Shown: positions 29,733 to 37,763 of the stretch, one piece after another
Position numbering within the stretch: the stretch's first letter is position 1
Layout: each line of letters opens with the position of its first letter
Assembly (NCBI RefSeq): GCF_900142785.1
Contig: NZ_FRCD01000026.1
Location: forward strand, 1-47,141
Length of the DNA stretch: 47,141 nucleotides
Direction: 5' to 3'
Source: Chryseobacterium carnipullorum
Lineage (GTDB): Bacteria > Bacteroidota > Bacteroidia > Flavobacteriales > Weeksellaceae
Notes under the pieces: model-generated
What the model was told of the DNA's origin: nothing
Databases searched by the model: none
What the model saw: the letters and a program-made list of their open reading frames with translations, nothing else
Translations under genes and position numbers: made by a program

Positions 29733-31403
29733 TTATTTAGATAAAAACAATATCCAGATTGGCTTTCTAGTGGAACCCTTATTAGCAATAGATTTGTCCT
29801 TATTGTGCATTGCGTAAATTAAATTTCTCAATTTATTTTTCTTTTGGGATTCATCTAAAACCTGAGAAAGTTTATCTAAAATCAGTTTATCTATATCTTC
29901 TTTAGTTGCTTTACCGTATTCTTTTATAAAATCAAGTATCAATTTTTTATAATACGCATCATCAAAGCCTCTGTTCTTAATATAATCTGCTTTAGAATTG
30001 GTTGCTTCGGCAATATGAGAAGCGATGTACATATTGGGAAATCTCCCCTCAACCAAATTATTTCGTTTCAAAAGCCTTGCAGCATCTTGAGAAATGGGTT
30101 GTTTCTTTTGTACCTTATCCAGAAGAATGATTTCTGTTGTCGTTAAGTCATTTTTCTTTTCTATAAGTAGTTTAGAATAATTTTCATCAATTGAATTTCC
30201 ATAAATCTCCAATATAACTTCTGAATTTGTAGAATTAATATAATCTGGTAATGGGAAGTATCTTTCTTTTTGGCTTTTCAGCATTCTATAGATACCATAA
30301 CCCATAGAATCGATCATATTCAGATTGACCATTGCTTCCACGAGCCACTTATTACGATAATGCTTTGGTGTTTTCTCCCCTAAAAAATAATCTTCTGCAT
30401 TGCCTTCAAAAAATCTTCCAGCATTTTCAAAAATAAGCTTGTTGATTTTTTCTGTGACAATAATTCTGGAGTTTAAACTATAATCCTGGTGGGCGATACA
30501 GTTGTTGAGCGCCTCCAAAATACTTTCGTTATCATATTTAGGTACTTCAACAGAAATGAGTTGATTGGTAGGAAAGAATTTATAATTTACATTCCTTATT
30601 TTGGCTAAAACTTCATTTACTGACAAAAATAAAGGCATAGAAAAATGCTCATAAGCTTTTTCTTCCGTGTCCAGTTTCCAAGTAATCTGCGCCACCTTAG
30701 GAGATAATAAATGAGCTGCTTCAGTTTTTCCCAATAAAATTAAAGCAGTATTGGTTACTTTACCATGGATGGTTACTTTAAGCTTATCCAGAAATACAGC
30801 ATCCGACCAATTGTCTATATCTGCATAAAATGGTTTGTTTTTATTTTTTTCTTTATAAATGGAGCGAGCTTTTTGAAGGGCAAATTCATCTAAGTCATCA
30901 ATAGTTGCATCCTTTACAATTTCTGATGACCAGTCTTTATGAGAATTTAAAATATAGCGTAAATGATCAGGATATTTTTTTAGCTCTACCAAACTTGATG
31001 AGATTCTAATCCATGCTTCATTTTCAAATGAAACAGGTACATTAAGTGCTGCGGGAATTTTGAAAATCTCCAATGTTTTACCGTAGTAATCACAGATGAA
31101 ATGTTCGAAATTGATGGATGGATTTAAGCTTCTGCGAATGTAAAAGTCCAATTCGCCGCCTTTTTCTTTTCTTGAATTGTATTTGAAATTTGTACCTAGT
31201 ATATTTAATGTATCGTCCTCCACCCCGAAAACGAGATATGAAAACTGTACATTACAAAAATTAGCAGCATTGGAAAGACCAGAAATGTACCTTCCTAATC
31301 TTTGATTATCGGTTGCATCTCCTTTCTTGAATTCGAGCCACTCCAACTCCTTACCTTGCTGCAGCAAGTCGTCGAGCAACAAAATTAAATCATCATTTGA
31401 CAT
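29733..31403 (-). CDS. AlbA_2-domain/HATPase (Schlafen-like) defence protein
   Basis: The 556-residue product has an N-terminal AlbA_2 (Schlafen-type) domain, ~residues 1-160, with LEWLEFKKGDATDN and SNAANFCN. An HATPase_c_4 domain (ESILEALNNCIAHQDYSLNS, then MIDSMGYGIYRML) spans ~280-400, followed by winged-helix-like sequence. These proteins are usually annotated as ATP-dependent helicase-like or transcriptional regulators and occur in defence islands. It sits in the operon between the SNF2-type helicase (1-nt gap) and mod. Role in the system is unknown; it may sense or regulate. Confidence 0.8.
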   Translation of the reverse strand: MSNDDLILLLDDLLQQGKELEWLEFKKGDATDNQRLGRYISGLSNAANFCNVQFSYLVFGVEDDTLNILGTNFKYNSRKEKGGELDFYIRRSLNPSINFEHFICDYYGKTLEIFKIPAALNVPVSFENEAWIRISSSLVELKKYPDHLRYILNSHKDWSSEIVKDATIDDLDEFALQKARSIYKEKNKNKPFYADIDNWSDAVFLDKLKVTIHGKVTNTALILLGKTEAAHLLSPKVAQITWKLDTEEKAYEHFSMPLFLSVNEVLAKIRNVNYKFFPTNQLISVEVPKYDNESILEALNNCIAHQDYSLNSRIIVTEKINKLIFENAGRFFEGNAEDYFLGEKTPKHYRNKWLVEAMVNLNMIDSMGYGIYRMLKSQKERYFPLPDYINSTNSEVILEIYGNSIDENYSKLLIEKKNDLTTTEIILLDKVQKKQPISQDAARLLKRNNLVEGRFPNMYIASHIAEATNSKADYIKNRGFDDAYYKKLILDFIKEYGKATKEDIDKLILDKLSQVLDESQKKNKLRNLIYAMHNKDKSIANKGSTRKPIWILFLSK

Positions 31404-31404
31404 C

Positions 31405-34317
31405 CTAAATAATTTTCCAATTTATAGTAAATAATTCTTTTTCCGTGATCTTTTGATTTAGTCTTTCCTCAATATCTGAAAGTAAATTTTCTTTTCTTGA
31501 ATCAATTTCATCCTGAGCGGCAAAAAGTCTTTGTCTTTTGTTACTTCTCTTTTTTTCTAAATCTTTCACATCGCGCTGTAATCTGATTTTAGCTTCTAAC
31601 TGCATTGTTCGCTTCGATTCTCCTTTTTTCAATTTTATTTCAGCATCCAAGTCTTTGATTTCTTTCTCCAGACTGATTTTCATATCATCAGCCCATTGAT
31701 CCAGCTTGTCCATTTCGGTATCAAAAAACTGAAAATTTCTAGCAGCATTTTCATTGATGACTTCTTGTTTGTTAGCAAACGCTATTTCGTTTAATTTTAC
31801 AGCGATCTCTTCGTGTACAAACGTATCATTAATAACCTGAGCATCAATAGAAAAAAACCTTTTTGCCATATCTGAACTGATTGCTACACCATCGTCTGTG
31901 AAACAAGAGAACACCAAATATTCTTCATTTTCAAAAGAATCAACGTTAAGGTATTGCAATGACATCCAACCAGATTTTCCAATGAATTGTTCTAAATATG
32001 AAATTTTGGTAGCCGTATTATTATAGTCAAAGTATACTACTGAGGGTTTTGTTTCTCTATTCTTACATTCGGAAATAATTTTTTGAGCCAAAGTATGGCC
32101 AATCCGGTAAATATTGGTGTCATCCGGAATGGTCTTATCCAATTTTCTACCCCTGTCATCGGATTTTAACACCATATAAGGACCCGAGTGAATATGCTCT
32201 TTTGGGAATGGGTTTTCGAGGAGTCTGAAAGTATAGTTTTCATCAAATACTGCCTTTCCCTGAAGAAAATATTGGGTTAATTTCCATAATTTTTCTTCGA
32301 AAATGGATAAATTCTGAGTAGTCTCGTATAAATCCTGTTTCAGTTTCTCCCGAACTTCTTCGTCAAAGTTTTCCAGCAAAGTAGTTTTTGCTTCTTGGAT
32401 TCTCTCTGAAATTTGAAGTCTTAAGTCATCTTGTAAATCATCAAATGCTTGCTTTATTTCTTCATTGGTCCTGCAATTTTGATAAATGGTGGCGATTCGC
32501 TTTTCAAAATCAACACCATTTCCAATGGAGCCTAAAACTTCATCGCTTGCTCCAAAAACACCATCAAATAATTGGAATTTTTGGTCAAGTAATTCATACA
32601 CACGTACATCTGCTTGATTTTTTCGATTGAGGAAGTTAATAACAACCACATCATGTTTTTGACCATAACGATGACAACGTCCGATTCTCTGTTCAATTCT
32701 TTGCGGATTCCAAGGTAAATCGAAATTGACCACAAGCGAACAAAATTGAAGATTAATACCTTCAGCAGCAGCTTCAGTAGCAATCATAATTGTTGATTTG
32801 TTTTTAAAATCCTCTACGAGTGCGGCTCGCTTATCTGCTGTTGGAGAACCAGTAATCTTATCAGAATCCTTATTTACTTCTAGCCATTTTTTATATATTT
32901 CTTTTGACTTCGCATCATTGTTCACACCGTTGAATAATACCACTTCATCTCGATATCCTCTAGCTTCCAAAACTTGATATAAAAAGTCTTGTGTACGTCG
33001 GCTTTCTGTAAAAATCAAAGCTTTTTTGTTAGCACCTAACCTCTCTAATTCTTTGAACCCTTTTTCTAAAGCAACAAACAACTGTTCGGCTTTAGAGTTC
33101 TTTTTGATTTTATGTGCTAATGACCTATAGCTTTTTAGATCTTCAATTTCTTCCTCTATATTTGATAAATCTTCAGGAGAATACAATATTTGGTTGCTCT
33201 CATCTTCATGTTCATTATCTTCGTCATTATCAATCCACTCTTCAGCGATTTCATCGGCAATTTCGAAATCTTCATCAATTTCTGAAAAAAGATCTTTTCT
33301 CTGTTCTTTATTTAAAATAGCTTCTAGTTTTTTCACCAAAGAATCTAAGGTTCCATATATAGCAAATGAAGAAGATGCCAATAATTTCCGTAAAATCAAA
33401 GTCATCAATTGTCTTTGACTATTGGGTAAAGCGTATAATTTTGGACGCTGTAAATAAGAAGAAACATCTTCATACAATTGATGCTCTTCATCAGAAGGTA
33501 TAAATTCTTCACAGATAGGAACACGGTCGGTATAGTTTATATATTCTAAAACTTGTCTACGCAAAGTTCTGTGACATATAGGTGCTATACGATTTCGTAA
33601 GGACAAATAATCATTTTCATCTACAATTCTTGAATATTGCGCTTTAAAACTTTTTAAATCGCCAAATATATAGTCATCAATAATAGATACCAAACCGTAT
33701 AATTCCAATATTGAATTTTGAAGCGGAGTTGCTGTCAGTAAAACTTTTTTATAAGGATATAAAGCATCCTTGATAGCATTAGAGGTTTTATTACTTGGTT
33801 TGTAAACATTTCTTAATCGATGAGCTTCATCAATGATTACCAAATCCCATTTAGTTTGGTTGATATAAGCTGCTTTTGTTTTTGCAAACTGGTAGGAGCA
33901 AATAATAATTTGGTCTTTCTGAATAAAAGGATTTAAATTTCCATTCTTAATCTCATTGTTAAAAGATTTACTTTCTAATATTACTGATGGAAGAAAAAAT
34001 TTGTCAATAAGTTCTTGATTCCACTGCTTTCGAAGATTTGAAGGTGCAATAATCAACAAATTTCTACTGTGTTCAGCCCACTGTTGCGACAATATTATAC
34101 CAGCCTCTATCGTTTTACCAAGCCCAACTTCGTCAGCTAGGATAGCTCCTTTTGAAAGCGGAGATTTGAAAGCAAATAGTGCAGCATCCACCTGATGTGG
34201 ATTTAAATCTACTTGAGCATCTTGTAGTGAAGCAGTAAATTTTCCTAAACTATTCGAAGGCTGTTTTCTAGTTAAATCGTACGCAATATACTTTGCATGG
34301 AAATCTGTGAAGCTCAT
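31405..34317 (-). CDS. SNF2-family helicase of RM operon
   Basis: The 970-residue SF2 ATPase has Walker A DEVGLGKTIEAG (K68), DEAHRLRN (163-170), LLTATPLQN and the C-terminal helicase motifs AAAEGINLQFCSLVVNFDLP and QRIEQRIGRCHRYGQ. A long charged coiled coil covers ~residues 880-960 (DDMKISLEKEIKDLDAEIKL). RapA/HepA-like and DISARM DrmD enzymes share this core; no DUF1998 or PLD partner is present here, so it is not DISARM. It is the first gene of the operon and starts at ATG 34317. A translocase guarding the Type III enzyme is one guess. Confidence 0.85.
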   Translation of the reverse strand: MSFTDFHAKYIAYDLTRKQPSNSLGKFTASLQDAQVDLNPHQVDAALFAFKSPLSKGAILADEVGLGKTIEAGIILSQQWAEHSRNLLIIAPSNLRKQWNQELIDKFFLPSVILESKSFNNEIKNGNLNPFIQKDQIIICSYQFAKTKAAYINQTKWDLVIIDEAHRLRNVYKPSNKTSNAIKDALYPYKKVLLTATPLQNSILELYGLVSIIDDYIFGDLKSFKAQYSRIVDENDYLSLRNRIAPICHRTLRRQVLEYINYTDRVPICEEFIPSDEEHQLYEDVSSYLQRPKLYALPNSQRQLMTLILRKLLASSSFAIYGTLDSLVKKLEAILNKEQRKDLFSEIDEDFEIADEIAEEWIDNDEDNEHEDESNQILYSPEDLSNIEEEIEDLKSYRSLAHKIKKNSKAEQLFVALEKGFKELERLGANKKALIFTESRRTQDFLYQVLEARGYRDEVVLFNGVNNDAKSKEIYKKWLEVNKDSDKITGSPTADKRAALVEDFKNKSTIMIATEAAAEGINLQFCSLVVNFDLPWNPQRIEQRIGRCHRYGQKHDVVVINFLNRKNQADVRVYELLDQKFQLFDGVFGASDEVLGSIGNGVDFEKRIATIYQNCRTNEEIKQAFDDLQDDLRLQISERIQEAKTTLLENFDEEVREKLKQDLYETTQNLSIFEEKLWKLTQYFLQGKAVFDENYTFRLLENPFPKEHIHSGPYMVLKSDDRGRKLDKTIPDDTNIYRIGHTLAQKIISECKNRETKPSVVYFDYNNTATKISYLEQFIGKSGWMSLQYLNVDSFENEEYLVFSCFTDDGVAISSDMAKRFFSIDAQVINDTFVHEEIAVKLNEIAFANKQEVINENAARNFQFFDTEMDKLDQWADDMKISLEKEIKDLDAEIKLKKGESKRTMQLEAKIRLQRDVKDLEKKRSNKRQRLFAAQDEIDSRKENLLSDIEERLNQKITEKELFTINWKII

Positions 34318-34532
34318 TAGTTAGTCTAAACATTAGTAATCGATAAATATAATAAAAGCAAACAGAGGAAAAAAACGGTAAACCGCATATTGCCATATAT
34401 TTTAGTCTTTTTCTTATATTTTCTTTTGACTGGAAAAGCATCTAAATGAGAAAAGCTATAAATAAGATAGTTTCGTAAAACGGTCATATTTTGTCTGACT
34501 AAACTAAGAACTTTGTTATCAAAATATAAAAA
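34318..34532. other. Promoter region of the RM operon
   Basis: It is 215 bp without a gene. It contains TTAGTCTAAACATTAG, related to the repeats before mod, near the helicase start. No exact TAnnTTTG box is visible. Confidence 0.4.
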
Positions 34533-34765
34533 GTGAATGTTCTAAACCTGAATAAATTCAAAATACGATCTGCTTTCATTAAGTCTTTATTTGTTGTAGA
34601 TGCAGAAGATCCTGCAGCCACGACATTGAAGATTAATGAAGAATTATTTTTTCAAAAGCTTGGTGCTTTCCTGCCTTTTTTTGAGTGGGAAAAAGACTTA
34701 AATAATCTCTTGTGCATTTATCTGGAATCGAATGCGGATGTGGTTAATTTAAGACTTTCGATAAA
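34533..34765 (+). pseudogene. Unidentified gene fragment fused to receptor remnant
   Basis: From GTG 34533 a plus-strand frame reads NLNKFKIRSAFIKSLFVVDA and EELFFQKLGAFLPFFEWEKD, with gene-like composition. It then runs on into sequence antisense to a TonB-receptor remnant (from ~34770), so its natural 3' part is lost. I do not recognise it. The junction probably marks a rearrangement. Confidence 0.35.
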
Positions 34766-35411
34766 TGAACGTTCAAAATACCCTGAGCACCTCCCGAGCT
34801 ACCCTGAGTTTGGAAATGGTTCAGGACAGGAATTTCTATTCCATCCAAATAATACACATTCTCATTTGGAGCGCCTCCTCTTATGATGATATCATTCCGC
34901 TCGCCTACACCATTGCTTAGACCAACTCCGGGCAACGTTTGTACCACTTTTGAAACATCAAAATTGCCTCCTGGATTTGATTTGATTTCCTGCGAAGTCA
35001 ATTTTTGAACAGAAATAGGAGTAATCATATCGGTTCCACTTGCAGATGCGCTTCTATTTACTGTGATTGTAACGCCTTCAAGTTGTGCAGTTTCAGGTTG
35101 CAATTCAAAGTGCATAATCCTGTCATTGCCTGAGCTTACTTCGATATTATATTGTGTAAACTTTTGATACCCCATTGAGGAAGCATTAATTGAATAGACG
35201 CCAACAGGAAGGTTAAGCATAAAAGTCCCCGTACTGTCAGTAAGCGTAGCAAACGAAGTTCCGTCCACTTTAATGCTAACCCCCATAAGTCGTTCGTGGG
35301 TGTCCATATCTTCCACTGTACCGATAACATTCCCTGTTTTTTGAGCAGTAGCAGGTGTTGATAATAAAAAAACACACTTAAATAGATTAGTACTTTGATA
35401 TTTTCTTTCAT
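34744..35411 (-). pseudogene. TonB-dependent receptor remnant, frameshifted and truncated
   Basis: From ATG 35411 the start MKENIKVLIYLSV is a signal peptide in one frame. After a 7-A run at 35366-35372 (7 Ts on this strand) the sense frame is offset by one and continues with TGNVIGTVEDMDTHERLMGV, a carboxypeptidase-like domain. The plug begins with KLTSQEIKSNPGG and ends at GAQGILNV, after which the barrel (~600 residues) is missing. One more T in the run would restore the frame. So there are two lesions: a signal-peptide frameshift and truncation near 34771. Confidence 0.75.
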
Positions 35412-35622
35412 TACGTCTTGTTTAAAAAGCAAAGGAAGAGTTTTTATATCTTTGAATGAATTTTAATAGACCAACCTTTCAGTTTTTAGCATGAAGGTGC
35501 TTTTTTGAATCGTGAGTATCTGGAACTTGTTCACCTCACAAAACAATATACTCACTCATAAAATCAATGGGTTTGTCGATAAATTTTGCAAAATATTAGT
35601 AGAAAATGGAATTTAGCATCCT

Positions 35623-36696
35623 ATGAAAATCATAACAAAAAATCAAAATACAGTTACAACCTTAGTGGGCATAACCCTCTTGGCGGTATTACTGTTTCTT
35701 ATGATTCCGCATTCTTATGGAATAGCATTACCTTTTGTTTATTGGGTCAATCAATTTCTATTTTTCATTTTGATGCTTGGTCTTACTTACTTCAATACAA
35801 AATGGTTAGCTCCTAAATTACTTTTCCAAAGAAAATATTTTCAATACTATCTCACTTTACTTCTTTCGTGTGTATTGGTTATCATAGTTGTCAGTAAGCT
35901 GGATGAGCTACTCAATGTTTCAGAGGAAATCAGAAGAACGGCTGGCTTGCATAATGCCCCACAAAAAGAAGGACATGGCAAGCTTTCCGTATATTTCTAT
36001 ATTTTCTTGATTGAAATATTGGTGCTTGGTGTCAATATTATTGGCATATTGATTAAAAAATGGCAAGATGAAAAGAATAAACGCCTACAAGTAGAAAAAG
36101 ACAAGGTAGAAATGGAACTTTCGTTCTTAAAATCACAAATTAACCCTCATTTCTTCTTTAACAGTCTCAATACGGTAAATGCTTTGACTTATACAGATGT
36201 TGACCAATCTAGAAATGCTCTTAAAAAATTAGGGAAAATAATGCGGCACGTTTTATATAACACATCCAATCAATCTTCTACTATTGCATCAGAAATAGAG
36301 TTTATTTCCAATTATTTGGAATTGATGAAAATGCGATCTGCCCAGAAGGTTTCAATTGATTTTTCGGTGGATATCGTCTCTCCTGATCAAAAAATTGCTT
36401 CGATGCTGTTTTTGCCTTTTATAGAAAACGCATTCAAATATGGCATCAGCACACAGACACATAGTCCGATTACCATTAGGATTACAGAAAAAGATCAATC
36501 ATTGGTGTTCTATACAAAGAATAAAGTTTTTGAAAAAATCGTGGACAACAAGTTGGATGATGATCAAAACCATGGTATCGGAATACAGAATACGGAAAGA
36601 CGGCTGGAACTAATTTATCCTGGCAGGTATTCCTTGGCAATAAATAAGGTTGATGGCTTTGAGGTGCAACTTAAAATTGATTTAAATGAAAATTAG
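35623..36696 (+). CDS. LytS-type sensor histidine kinase
   Basis: The 357-residue kinase has an N-terminal membrane domain with four predicted helices (residues ~12-30, 38-55, 74-92, 124-145). The His_kinase domain contains INPHFFFNSLNTVNAL with phospho-acceptor His176. An ATPase domain follows with LPFIENAFKYG and NHGIGIQNTERRLEL. It has no extracellular sensor domain, so the ligand may be sensed in the membrane. It overlaps the response-regulator start by 11 nt, and a TonB-type receptor lies downstream. Confidence 0.9.
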   Translation: MKIITKNQNTVTTLVGITLLAVLLFLMIPHSYGIALPFVYWVNQFLFFILMLGLTYFNTKWLAPKLLFQRKYFQYYLTLLLSCVLVIIVVSKLDELLNVSEEIRRTAGLHNAPQKEGHGKLSVYFYIFLIEILVLGVNIIGILIKKWQDEKNKRLQVEKDKVEMELSFLKSQINPHFFFNSLNTVNALTYTDVDQSRNALKKLGKIMRHVLYNTSNQSSTIASEIEFISNYLELMKMRSAQKVSIDFSVDIVSPDQKIASMLFLPFIENAFKYGISTQTHSPITIRITEKDQSLVFYTKNKVFEKIVDNKLDDDQNHGIGIQNTERRLELIYPGRYSLAINKVDGFEVQLKIDLNEN

Positions 36697-37420
36697 ATGT
36701 ATAACCGTAGATGACGAGCCCTTAGCATTGAATATGATTAGCTCCTTTGTCAGACAAACACCTTTTCTGGAACTTGTTGCTGAATTTGACAATGCGATCG
36801 ATGCTCTTAATTATATTCAATCCAATCCTGTTCAATTGCTACTGCTCGACATTCAAATGGCAGATCTTACCGGTATGGAACTTGCCAGGGTTTTGGCAGC
36901 AGATGTCAGTAATCAAAAACCGTTTATCATCTTTACGACAGCTTATAGTGAATTTGCATTAGAAGGATATCGCGTGGATGCTATTGACTACGTACTTAAA
37001 CCGTTTGATTATGAAGATTTTATAACTTCAATTTCAAAAGTGAGAAAACGAATCGAACAAGGAAACGAGTCTGCTGATATTGTATCATATGATAACCAAC
37101 AATTTATATTTATAAAGGTTGATTCACAGGTTATTCGATTGGAAATCAATAGTATTTTATATATTGAGGGACTCAAGGATTATATCAGAATTCATCTGGT
37201 CAATGGTGCTAAACCTATGCTTTCGTTGATGAGCTTAAAAAAGTTGGAAGAGAAACTCACCAAAAGTGGATTTCTCCGAATTCATCGTTCCTATATTATT
37301 TCTTTTGCCCGTGTGGATGCACTTTTAAAAAACAGCGTTAAAATCGGGGATAAAATAATCCCCGTAGGTGCTACCTATAAAGATAAATATGACCAATTTG
37401 TGGATCTATGGATTAAGTAA
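36686..37420 (+). CDS. LytTR-family response regulator
   Basis: The 244-residue regulator has a receiver domain with acidic pocket D9/D10, phospho-acceptor D55 (LLLLDIQMADL) and Lys in DYVLKPFD. The LytTR DNA-binding domain spans ~residues 140-240 (IEGLKDYIRIHLVNG, LRIHRSYIISFARVDA). It pairs with the LytS-type kinase. In Bacteroidota such pairs often control the adjacent transporter or receptor gene, here at 37764; a hairpin or operator lies just before that gene. Confidence 0.9.
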   Translation: MKIRCITVDDEPLALNMISSFVRQTPFLELVAEFDNAIDALNYIQSNPVQLLLLDIQMADLTGMELARVLAADVSNQKPFIIFTTAYSEFALEGYRVDAIDYVLKPFDYEDFITSISKVRKRIEQGNESADIVSYDNQQFIFIKVDSQVIRLEINSILYIEGLKDYIRIHLVNGAKPMLSLMSLKKLEEKLTKSGFLRIHRSYIISFARVDALLKNSVKIGDKIIPVGATYKDKYDQFVDLWIK

Positions 37421-37763
37421 CCAAAGTCTATATTAAAGATAAAAATCAAAGAAATTAATCAATTTACTGCCAGGTATTTGTCGGTTTCATACTTACCTCA
37501 ATAATTTCTTTTTCACTCAGAATTGTTAGAAAAAAAACGTACTACTTAATGTTTTATCTTCTTACAAATCCTCCTTTTTTTGGATGATACCTCTCTTTTT
37601 TTCATCCACTCAAATTATATAAGGTCGTAAAATACAAGTTCACGATCAAAAGTAGCTCCTTCGTCTATAATTTTTGTGAGCGAACACAGGCTTTCGGAAG
37701 TTTGTGGCATAAAAAAACAATATGCCCTTAAGGCTTAGTTTGCAAAACTAAATATAGATCAAT
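37421..37763. promoter_or_regulatory. Control region of the TonB-type receptor gene
   Basis: No gene is seen. There is an inverted repeat TTAGTTTGCAAAACTAA at 37735-37751, ending 12 bp before the ATG, and a GGATGA/TCATCC stem at about 37579-37605. Either may be a LytTR-regulated site, but LytTR targets cannot be predicted from sequence. Confidence 0.4.

Noticed and set aside
31775..31795. GTTAGCAAAC inside the helicase gene as a further box
   Set aside because: A single match inside coding sequence without a second box at 55 bp or CTGCAG.
31405..34317. SNF2 helicase considered as DISARM drmD
   Set aside because: No DUF1998 (drmB), phospholipase D (drmC) or DISARM methylase is present; the methylase and nuclease are Type III.
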